Below are positions 1 through 5,033 of a DNA stretch of 5,033 nt, piece after piece. The stretch spans positions 1-5,033 of the forward strand of contig DPKU01000092.1 in assembly GCA_003542355.1 (NCBI GenBank), given 5' to 3'. The position numbers were made by a program, and so were the translations under genes. The stretch's first letter is position 1; each line of letters opens with the position of its first letter. The DNA comes from Clostridiales bacterium (lineage in GTDB: Bacteria; Bacillota; Clostridia; Peptostreptococcales; Anaerovoracaceae). The notes below the pieces were generated by a model. That model had not been told where the DNA came from, did not search any database, and was given only the letters and a program-made list of their open reading frames with translations.

Positions 1-388
1 GTGTATCATCAATATAAGCAGCAATCGCTTTAGTATAAATTAAATCCGGATCTTCATTTTCATCATATGTTATAAGGTTAGTTGTATGGCTTCCCAAGTC
101 GGTATTGCTGTCTTGATTGTCTCCGTCCTGAATAAGTATGACAGACTTATCAGTTCTCTTAACAGCTTGTATCTGAGTATTGTCATATGATAATACAACC
201 TCAAATTGCTTCACCGCACTAGGCGCAGTAGCGGTGACTGTCATTTCGTATACGCCGGGAGAAGCCCCCATCTCAGCGATATTGATACTAACCGAAGGGT
301 CAATCGCTGCATATACTGTGGCCGGTATCAGTCCCACCATCAATGCAATACTCAGAAGTAATGCGACTGCTTTTTTGGATTTTTTCAT
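1..388 (-). CDS. Secreted cohesin-like protein, N-terminal part (3' end outside window)
   Basis: The ATG at 388-386 opens a frame without stops through the window edge, giving 129 visible residues. It starts with a clear Sec signal peptide: a lysine-rich n-region (MKKSKK), a hydrophobic core and a likely cleavage site after ATVYA, near residue 27. The mature part begins with β-strand-rich sequence. The segment FEVVLSYDNTQI, near residues 64-75, matches the 'F-x-x-x-L-x-Y-D-x-x-x-I/L' strand typical of cohesins and related carbohydrate-binding β-sandwiches. A polar, D/N-rich stretch follows. The start is supported by a strong Shine-Dalgarno site that overlaps the stop of the upstream dockerin gene, 12 bp away, so the two genes are probably co-transcribed and translationally coupled. 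The signal peptide is seen directly; the cohesin assignment is an inference from one motif and from the dockerin neighbours. Another surface β-sandwich is possible. The rest of the protein, including any anchor, lies outside the window. Confidence 0.8.
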   Translation of the reverse strand, partial: MKKSKKAVALLLSIALMVGLIPATVYAAIDPSVSINIAEMGASPGVYEMTVTATAPSAVKQFEVVLSYDNTQIQAVKRTDKSVILIQDGDNQDSNTDLGSHTTNLITYDENEDPDLIYTKAIAAYIDDT

Positions 389-393
389 TTTGG

Positions 394-401
394 CTCCCCC
401 T
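394..401 (-). promoter_or_regulatory. Ribosome binding site overlapping the upstream stop codon
   Basis: On the minus strand the string AGGGGGAG lies five bases before the ATG at 388. Its first A is the last base of the TAA stop (403-401) of the upstream dockerin gene. This fixes the start of the downstream gene and suggests translational coupling, because a ribosome terminating on the upstream gene is already on the site. Confidence 0.8.
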
Positions 402-1270
402 TAATATGTACTCTGTCCAAAGTTTGCTAAAACAATGCTTAAGTCCGATGCGTTGATGTATGTGTCTTCGTTTATGTCACAACCGTTCTCGCTAATACCG
501 CTGGATCCAAACTGCCCCAGAACATTTGAAAGATCTGACGCATTGACATATAAATCTGCATTGGTGTCCCCGCCTTTAAGTGTAATTAAAGGAATGACTA
601 TACCAACATCGGAGACTACTAAATTTGAATGGTATAGAAGATGTCCGATTTTTTGTATATCCAACGTATACGTACCAGAAGGGACACCACTTATCAAGAA
701 TGTGTTGCTGCTAACAACGCCTTGCAACGCTGGTCCCACAGCCGGGGTTAAAGTTATGGTGGGGATGCTGGAACCGCTGTATTCCAGGGTTCCGCTGATT
801 TCCACACCGCTCAGATGCACTGCGCCCAGCATCACCGGGCTCGTCTCGCCGGACTGATCGAAGGATCCGCCGAGGAGAAATACGCTGCTTTCCACGGAGG
901 AAGGCCTCACATCAAAAGAGATGCTGCCGTCGACTTCGGATGATTTCTGGTCGATATACAGGATATTGTCTTCCGTGATTTCGTAAGGCGCATCCAGTCC
1001 GCCGCTTTCGTTGACCGAAGCCTTGACCATGAGCAGCGTGTAGTATTCCTGTGCGTCTGCGCTGTTGTAAGATACCGTGAAATCATCACTGAAGGGATAG
1101 GAAGACCCGCCGTCGCTACTGATTCCTTTCAAAAGAAAACCCTTATAGGTGTCGGGCAGATCGCCTGCATCGAACACGAGCACCGAATCCACACTCACAG
1201 CCAGTACAAGAGAGGTGGACAGCAGCAGGGCTGCTGTCACGATCAAGAAGATTCTCATCCGCCTTTTCAT
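401..1270 (-). CDS. Small secreted dockerin type I protein
   Basis: This 289-residue protein has an N-terminal signal peptide (MKRRMR followed by a hydrophobic core; cleavage probably near residue 24, after LVLA). Residues about 27-152 form a β-rich module containing YYTLLMVK and ITEDNILYIDQK. I recall similar stretches in surface proteins of Clostridia but cannot name the family. Residues about 153-231 look like a carboxypeptidase-regulatory-like β-sandwich (SGTLEYSG, GTYTLDIQKIGHL). Residues 234-286 are a type I dockerin, which in known systems binds calcium and docks into a cohesin on a scaffold or cell-surface protein. The role is therefore probably to be displayed extracellularly through a cohesin partner; the cohesin-like products of the flanking genes are candidates. 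No catalytic module is visible. The start at 1270 has a good ribosome binding site; Met5 (1258) is an alternative. The codon for Q206 is CAA, at the position where the paralogous upstream gene has TAA. Base composition drops sharply from about residue 190 onward. Confidence 0.93.
   Translation of the reverse strand: MKRRMRIFLIVTAALLLSTSLVLAVSVDSVLVFDAGDLPDTYKGFLLKGISSDGGSSYPFSDDFTVSYNSADAQEYYTLLMVKASVNESGGLDAPYEITEDNILYIDQKSSEVDGSISFDVRPSSVESSVFLLGGSFDQSGETSPVMLGAVHLSGVEISGTLEYSGSSIPTITLTPAVGPALQGVVSSNTFLISGVPSGTYTLDIQKIGHLLYHSNLVVSDVGIVIPLITLKGGDTNADLYVNASDLSNVLGQFGSSGISENGCDINEDTYINASDLSIVLANFGQSTY
413..571 (-). other. Type I dockerin domain, two calcium-binding repeats
   Basis: Residues 234-286 of the small dockerin protein hold two F-hand-like repeats. 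Repeat 1 is D235-T-N237-A-D239-L-Y-V-N243-A-S-D246, followed by LSNVLGQFG. Repeat 2 is D265-I-N267-E-D269-T-Y-I-N273-A-S-D276, followed by LSIVLANFG. All calcium-ligand positions (1, 3, 5, 9, 12) carry D or N. Positions 10 and 11, which in studied dockerins contribute to cohesin choice, are Ala-Ser in both repeats, so the domain could bind in two orientations. Intact in sequence. Confidence 0.92.
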
Positions 1271-1277
1271 CGATTTA

Positions 1278-1285
1278 CTTTCCTT
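1278..1285 (-). promoter_or_regulatory. Ribosome binding site of the small dockerin gene
   Basis: On the minus strand AAGGAAAG lies seven bases before the ATG at 1270. It favours this start over the in-frame Met5 codon at 1258. The 42-bp gap to the preceding gene (1271-1312) holds no visible terminator or promoter, consistent with co-transcription. Confidence 0.7.
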
Positions 1286-1312
1286 GCTTTCTACAAATCA
1301 ATAAGTGATACG

Positions 1313-2476
1313 TTATGTGAAATCTCTTACCAGATCAGAAATAACAAACAATATGCTTTGGGTCGCCTGTTGTTCCGCTTCGCGCTCCTTTTGCCAGGGC
1401 TCTGCGCTGTCAGTGATCAGCACCAACCGGTTGACAGCATCCCATTCCACGGCACGCCCCAGGGCTTCGGACACAAAACGGATGGGCACGACAGTACGGT
1501 TCCAGCCTTGAACGATGATGGGTTCGGTATCCATGGTATGAACGACCCCGTTGACGGTATAGGTTTTGGATCCGATGGTCATCACGATGGTACGGTCGCC
1601 GGATCGGATCGTCACCTGGTTGGTCTGCCCGTTCCATTCCACGGCAGCGCCCAGGCGTTCGGCTATAAAGCGTACCGGCATCATGGTCCGGTCGTTGTCG
1701 TCGATATAGGGGCGCACATCCGGATTGTCCGGGTCGATGGAGACCAGCGCGCCGTTGGCGGCAGCGCCGTAATTGCCGATCTGAAGGGCAATGGTATTCT
1801 GCAGCCGCTGGGCTTTGGTGATCGCTGCTTGAGCAGGAGCACCGCCAGAAACAACAGAACCAGTACCAATCGATGCAGGAATTTTAAACCGTATTGTAAT
1901 AGGAACATTGACTCCCGCATTAAAAAGGGCACCGCCATCAGGCAACGATTTCGCATAAGGCTCTCCTGCTTCCATTGTCGCCAATTCCAAGCCGATGCTT
2001 TGATTGCTTATCTTTTGAAAACGAAATCGATAAAACTCCAATCCTTCCGATCCGATGACAGCATACCCTGACTTTTCTTGCAGTCCGTCGGACGTCAGCG
2101 CATTTCCGGGCATCACATAGCCTGCAAACTCTATCAGGCCGCTATCCGTATCCAAACTGGTTCCTATCGCGGCCAACTCATTCTTTCCAGATGTACGAGT
2201 TGCGAACGACTGAAAAACTGTAGTATCATTTCCTCCCAAATCGATAGGTTTTATAGATGCCGTATTGTATTTCAATGCAAATTGATAGGTATTAAACGTT
2301 GCGTTCCGAATAGACATAGATACATCAATAATACCATTCGGATCAGGCTCACTGACATTGAATAGTACTTCGCCCTGAACCGTGTCAGTCGCAAATATTC
2401 CGAGCGGAAACAGAAGAACGATAATCATGCAGCTGATGATTACTGTAATGTTTATGGCAGTTTTTTTAGCAGACAT
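1313..2476 (-). CDS. Secreted cohesin-like protein with copper-amine-oxidase-N-type stalk domain
   Basis: This 387-residue protein starts with a signal peptide or N-terminal membrane segment (MSAKK, then a long hydrophobic stretch; possible cleavage after GIFA, near residue 29). Residues about 35-200 are β-rich and cohesin-like: YQFALKYNTASI resembles the typical cohesin strand, and GLEFYRFRFQKI resembles its late strand. A short Ala/Gly linker (about 201-222) leads to a copper-amine-oxidase-N-type module (about 228-356) with two copies of an R-x-x-x-P-x-R-F-x-x-E-x-L-G-x-x-V-E-W unit. In Bacillota this module is a non-enzymatic stalk or binding domain of surface proteins; no oxidase catalytic domain is present. 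A polar tail of about 30 residues ends in a hydrophobic segment. The likely role is a surface receptor that could hold the dockerin proteins encoded on both sides. The stalk part is clear; the cohesin part is an inference. Composition changes abruptly between the two halves. The start is fixed by AGGAG six bases upstream. Confidence 0.9.
   Translation of the reverse strand: MSAKKTAINITVIISCMIIVLLFPLGIFATDTVQGEVLFNVSEPDPNGIIDVSMSIRNATFNTYQFALKYNTASIKPIDLGGNDTTVFQSFATRTSGKNELAAIGTSLDTDSGLIEFAGYVMPGNALTSDGLQEKSGYAVIGSEGLEFYRFRFQKISNQSIGLELATMEAGEPYAKSLPDGGALFNAGVNVPITIRFKIPASIGTGSVVSGGAPAQAAITKAQRLQNTIALQIGNYGAAANGALVSIDPDNPDVRPYIDDNDRTMMPVRFIAERLGAAVEWNGQTNQVTIRSGDRTIVMTIGSKTYTVNGVVHTMDTEPIIVQGWNRTVVPIRFVSEALGRAVEWDAVNRLVLITDSAEPWQKEREAEQQATQSILFVISDLVRDFT
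1415..1690 (-). repeat. Two divergent copies of the stalk-domain unit
   Basis: Residues 263-290 begin RTMMPVRFIAERLGAAVEW and residues 327-354 begin RTVVPIRFVSEALGRAVEW. Each is followed by a short β-strand (QVTI or LVLI). The same unit therefore occurs twice, as is usual in copper-amine-oxidase-N-type modules. The copies are clearly related at protein level, so this is a structural repeat and not a recent DNA duplication. Confidence 0.85.
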
Positions 2477-2482
2477 AATCAG

Positions 2483-2487
2483 CTCCT
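2483..2487 (-). promoter_or_regulatory. Ribosome binding site of the cohesin-like/stalk gene
   Basis: On the minus strand AGGAG lies six bases before the ATG at 2476, an ideal spacing that fixes the start. Confidence 0.8.
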
Positions 2488-2545
2488 ATTTCAGTTTTAT
2501 TGATCAAACACATATTTACACTATTTTCAATAATGTACCATATTT

Positions 2546-2575
2546 TGTGCTGAAATTACATAGAATTTCAGCACA
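2546..2575. repeat. Perfect 12-bp inverted repeat in the intergenic gap
   Basis: TGTGCTGAAATT (2546-2557) and its exact reverse complement AATTTCAGCACA (2564-2575) are separated by six bases (ACATAG). The element lies 48 bp beyond the dockerin-tail stop and 69 bp before the next start codon. In RNA it would form a 12-bp stem with a six-base loop. On the minus strand it is followed by AAAATATGG, not a U-tract, and there is no U-tract on the plus strand either, so it is not a standard intrinsic terminator. It could be an operator palindrome, an mRNA-stabilising or processing hairpin, or a U-poor terminator. The rest of the 147-bp gap (2477-2623) is AT-rich; no convincing -35/-10 pair was found. 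Confidence 0.75.
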
Positions 2576-2623
2576 GAATGAAATTATTTTACCACTATAC
2601 AGAATGAAGTATGAGCTAGATGT

Positions 2624-2875
2624 TTACAGTAGGCTCTGCCCAAAGTTGCTCAGTACTATACTCAAGTCGTTTGCATTGATATACGTATCTCCATTGATGT
2701 CCACGCCGGATCCGATCACTCCGCTGGAACCAAATACAGCCAACACTGATGATAAGTCTGTCGCGTTGATATAATGATCCCCATTCGTATCGCCGCCTTT
2801 CATGGAAATCGGACTAAGAATGGTATCTCCATCGATACCAAAGGCGCTATGTTTATACCACAGATACCCGGCCTT
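2624..2875 (-). pseudogene. Dockerin tail cut off from the large surface protein by an in-frame stop
   Basis: Directly after the TAA at 2878-2876 the same reading frame stays open for 83 codons to the TAA at 2626-2624. It encodes the missing end of the β-sandwich (KAGYLWYKHS) and a complete type I dockerin at tail residues 28-80 (2794-2636). Repeat 1 is D29-T-N-G-D-H-Y-I-N-A-T-D40 and repeat 2 is D59-I-N-G-D-T-Y-I-N-A-N-D70; all calcium-ligand positions are kept. The tail aligns with the C-terminus of the small dockerin protein without gaps across the stop. It has no plausible start of its own: the only in-frame ATG, at 2803, lies just before the dockerin and has no ribosome binding site. It is therefore the detached 3' part of the upstream gene unless the stop is read through or is a sequencing error. 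Its coding signal is intact, with no further stops or frameshifts, so the break is recent, false or tolerated. Confidence 0.85.
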
Positions 2876-5033
2876 TTAAGCTTTCAAGGTATAGCTCCCC
2901 ATCAGGATCACGTCGAAGGCGTAGCTGCCGTCGGCATTAGTGACGGTGGTGGCCACCACGCTTCCACCGTCGGACAGGGTGATGGTAACGCCGTCCAGCT
3001 TGCCGGAGGTCCGGCCCTGGAGGGCCAGGGTGCCGCTGACGTTAAAGCCGAAGGTCCGCATCTGTTGATACAGAGCATCCAGCAGCGTCTTTTCAGCGGT
3101 CAGGTTGGCTTTCGCTTCGGGGATCAAACCGTCGTAGGCGGATCTGGCCGCAAACAGGGCGTCCTTATCGTCCACGGTGAGGGTCTCCACGGTCTCGGCC
3201 AGGATGGCCGCATGGGCGATCCGGAAATTAGCGGCATCCGTCACGGCGGCGATCTTGAGGGCTTCGATCTGATCTGCCAGGCTGTCCAACAGGGATTTCT
3301 CCGCCGTGAGCTTGGCTTTGGCCTCCGCTGTTAGCGCATCGTAGGCGGCCAAGGCGGCGTTCACGATGGTTTCGTCGGCCACCCGGACGGTGCCCACGGT
3401 CAAGGCCAGGGCCGCCGCGTGGGCAGTCTTGTAGTTTTCGGCGTCGATCCGGGCAACCTCCGTCAGGGCGGCGGCAAGCCCAGGAAGGGGTGCGCCGGCC
3501 ACGGTGAAGTTCTGAGAAGTAGTGGCCGTATAGCCCGATGCCGAGGCAGTCCAGCTGTAGGTGCCATCGGTGAGGGCTGTGGTGGCGGTACCGCCGGCTA
3601 ACGTGGTGATGCCGGTGGTTTCGCTGCCGGGCCCGGTGATGGTGATGGTGGCGCCGGCCACAGGCGCGCCGCTGTCGTCGTCGGTGATCGTAAAGGTAAC
3701 GTCGTAAGTCACCTCCAGCGTGATCGTCGGCACCGTTGTATCACCCAGAACAGTTACCTCGCCGGATACAGTCTTGTACCCTTCTTTCGTGATGGTGTAG
3801 GAATAAGTGCCGTCGGAAATGCCTATGATCACCGCCCCGCTGGTGACCGTGGCGGTTTTGAGCCCACCGGCCAGAGATACAGTTGCTCCCTCGCCGTTGA
3901 TCACCGTAAAGGTAACAACGGGCTGTCCGGCGCTTGTAAAATTCACAGTCTTGACCGCTGTGTTGCTGCTGTTGTCTGCAGCCGTAATCACGATCGTATG
4001 GGCTCCGTCGGCAAGGCCGCCGGTCAGATCTACCGCATAGCGGCCGTTTCCGTCGATGTACAGGCCTGTGCTCAGATCCACGCTGTCCAGGCTGACGGTG
4101 ATGTCGGACAGGACAACAGTGCCAAGGACGTCAGTCACCTCAAAGAGGATCTGTCCCATATCGTTGTCCATGATCGCTCCCTCTACCGGCGACAGCACCG
4201 TGATCACCGGCGCATCGGAATCGGACAGAAGCGTAACGGTGATGCTGGAAGTAAAGACTTCTTCCGTGCTGTAGTTGGCGCTGTAGTCCGCACCTTTCAG
4301 ATAGACTTCGTAAACGCTGGTCCTTGGCTTCAGCGTATAGCTGCCGTTAAAAGAACCGAAGCTGTCGGGCACCATGATCGCCGTGGCCACATCGTCCACG
4401 AACAGCACGGCCAGATAGCCCGGATCCGTGGCCCCCGTCACCAGGAGCCTTCCATCGTCTTCGTCGTAGCTTGCGGCGGTGGGCGCCGGTACGTTCGCCG
4501 GCACTTCCACATAGACTGGGATCTCCACGGTCCGTATGGAGGCATTGCCCGGTCTGGAGGACCAGGGGGCGATCTCGTTCAGGGCCGAGGGCGGCGCGGA
4601 AGCCGACACTGTAACGTTCAGCCCCAGGGTATAGGTCCCCTGGACCAGATCGTTGGGCAGCGTAAATTCGGCCACAAAGGTCTTTCTTTCACCGGCCGGT
4701 ACATCGAAGGTGCCTGCCGGATCCGCGAAAACTCGAACATTCACGTCCGGCGCAGCCAGGTAGTTCCCGCCTGCGTCTTTTAGGTAGGCAGTTTCGAAAG
4801 CCACGTCATCCAGACCCGCAAGACCCGAGGTTTCGTATACAGGCACCTGGGTGCTCAGGGTCTGGGTGCCCGGAGCGCTCTGCTCTGCCGAGGCGACACC
4901 TGCGGCGGCCAGTCCTTCGGGCTGTGACACCTCAAAGACCGGTCCGTCTGCCGGAATCTGGATCACCTGGAGCGTATAGTATTCTTCTTCGACACCGCCG
5001 TTGACCGTAATCGTATAGGAACCGGCGGGATCG
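2876..5033 (-). CDS. Large modular surface protein, C-terminal part, ending at an in-frame stop (5' end outside window)
   Basis: The frame is open from the window edge (first full codon at 5032) to the TAA at 2878-2876, giving 718 residues. The true start is outside; the GTG at 4966 is internal. Residues below are counted from that GTG. Residues 1-240 are β-rich, with several G-S-Y-T-L-type turns. Residues 251-344 resemble a bacterial Ig-like domain (APVITVLSP to DNSSNTAVKTVNF). Residues 349-420 and 421-490 resemble PEGA- or carboxypeptidase-regulatory-like β-sandwiches (DGTYSYTITKEGY; DGTYSWTASASGY). Residues 508-636 hold two helical repeats. Residues 640-696 begin a third regulatory-like β-sandwich that is cut in mid-domain. 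The composition points to an extracellular structural or adhesive protein; no catalytic motif is seen. In-frame dockerin sequence follows the stop, so the intended product was probably a dockerin-bearing surface protein (at least 802 residues in this window). Without it the protein would lose its docking site. The coding region is GC-rich, with mostly G or C at third positions, unlike the tail. Confidence 0.88.
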   Translation of the reverse strand, partial: DPAGSYTITVNGGVEEEYYTLQVIQIPADGPVFEVSQPEGLAAAGVASAEQSAPGTQTLSTQVPVYETSGLAGLDDVAFETAYLKDAGGNYLAAPDVNVRVFADPAGTFDVPAGERKTFVAEFTLPNDLVQGTYTLGLNVTVSASAPPSALNEIAPWSSRPGNASIRTVEIPVYVEVPANVPAPTAASYDEDDGRLLVTGATDPGYLAVLFVDDVATAIMVPDSFGSFNGSYTLKPRTSVYEVYLKGADYSANYSTEEVFTSSITVTLLSDSDAPVITVLSPVEGAIMDNDMGQILFEVTDVLGTVVLSDITVSLDSVDLSTGLYIDGNGRYAVDLTGGLADGAHTIVITAADNSSNTAVKTVNFTSAGQPVVTFTVINGEGATVSLAGGLKTATVTSGAVIIGISDGTYSYTITKEGYKTVSGEVTVLGDTTVPTITLEVTYDVTFTITDDDSGAPVAGATITITGPGSETTGITTLAGGTATTALTDGTYSWTASASGYTATTSQNFTVAGAPLPGLAAALTEVARIDAENYKTAHAAALALTVGTVRVADETIVNAALAAYDALTAEAKAKLTAEKSLLDSLADQIEALKIAAVTDAANFRIAHAAILAETVETLTVDDKDALFAARSAYDGLIPEAKANLTAEKTLLDALYQQMRTFGFNVSGTLALQGRTSGKLDGVTITLSDGGSVVATTVTNADGSYAFDVILMGSYTLKA
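3059..3445 (-). repeat. Two tandem helical repeats in the large surface protein
   Basis: Residues 508-576 and 577-636 (counted from the GTG at 4966) are two copies of one unit. Shared positions include DAxN(Y/F), AHAAxLAxTVxT, AYDxL, EAKAxLTAEKxLLD and a final Q. The unit is Ala-rich and helical and is reminiscent of FIVAR-like spacer repeats of Gram-positive surface proteins, though the family is not certain. It probably acts as a rigid spacer between β-sandwich modules. The copies differ at many positions, so the duplication is not recent. Confidence 0.85.

Noticed and set aside
1313..1860. Copper amine oxidase enzyme
   Set aside because: Only the N-terminal-type stalk module is present. 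No catalytic oxidase domain is encoded, so the family name is not a function here.
1358..2071. Plus-strand open frame of 237 codons
   Set aside because: Antisense to the cohesin-like/stalk gene, whose protein shows a signal peptide and recognisable domains. The plus-strand product shows none.
2546..2575. Rho-independent terminator
   Set aside because: The stem is good but is only moderately GC-rich and no U-tract follows on either strand. It is kept as an inverted repeat of unknown role.
2801..2803. Independent start of a free-standing dockerin at the in-frame ATG
   Set aside because: No ribosome binding site precedes it and no signal peptide would be present, so a separate secreted dockerin is not supported.
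2876..2878. Frameshift at the dockerin junction
   Set aside because: The sequence before and after the stop is in the same frame and aligns without gaps to the paralogue, so a substitution and not an indel explains the break.
2876..2878. Reassigned genetic code (TAA read as an amino acid)
   Set aside because: The other complete frames here, including both dockerin C-termini, also end in TAA at the place where such proteins normally end, so TAA works as a stop in this organism.
2774..3334. Plus-strand open frame of 186 codons
   Set aside because: It lies antisense to the well-supported large surface protein and its dockerin tail. Its translation has no recognisable domain, and its openness follows from the GC-rich codon use of the opposite strand.
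3998..4783. Plus-strand open frame of 261 codons
   Set aside because: Antisense shadow of the GC-rich minus-strand gene. The translation is rich in His, Arg and Gly without domain structure, and the minus frame shows clear Ig-like and β-sandwich modules.
1..5033. Classical cellulosome gene cluster
   Set aside because: Dockerins alone do not make a cellulosome. No glycoside hydrolase, carbohydrate esterase or clear carbohydrate-binding module is visible in the window.

Overview
The window suggests a Gram-positive anaerobe of the Clostridia (Bacillota). This rests on four things: type I dockerins, cohesin-like modules, a copper-amine-oxidase-N-type 'stalk' module, and strong purine-rich ribosome binding sites. 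No species can be named from the sequence. All supported genes lie on the minus strand, so the gene order is read from high to low coordinates. No RNA gene, insertion sequence, CRISPR array or plus-strand gene was found.

Layout in the direction of transcription: (A) 5033-2876, the C-terminal part of a large, probably secreted, modular surface protein. It shows β-sandwich and Ig-like modules, two tandem helical repeats and the start of a last β-sandwich, and it ends at an in-frame TAA. The reading frame then continues unchanged through 2875-2624, which encodes the rest of that β-sandwich and a complete two-repeat type I dockerin. The gene therefore looks like a dockerin protein cut by one nonsense codon. 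(B) 2623-2477, a 147-bp gap with a perfect 12-bp inverted repeat. (C) 2476-1313, a secreted protein with a cohesin-like N-terminal half and a stalk C-terminal half. (D) 1270-401, a small secreted protein ending in a type I dockerin. (E) 388-1, the start of another secreted, cohesin-like protein that runs out of the window. Gaps of 42 bp (C to D) and 12 bp (D to E) suggest that C, D and E form one operon. Gene A may belong to it or be a separate unit.

Taken together, the locus looks like a small cohesin-dockerin set for assembling proteins outside the cell. Two proteins carry possible receptor (cohesin-like) modules and two carry dockerins. No glycoside hydrolase or other catalytic module is visible, so a cellulose-degrading role is not supported by this window.

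The most striking features are the in-frame stop just before the dockerin of gene A and abrupt composition changes inside three genes. In A, C and D the dockerin or cohesin-like part is AT-rich while the rest of the same gene is GC-rich. In A and D the change falls at the same homologous motif (G-x-Y-T-L). This pattern suggests that dockerin and cohesin modules were swapped as cassettes.
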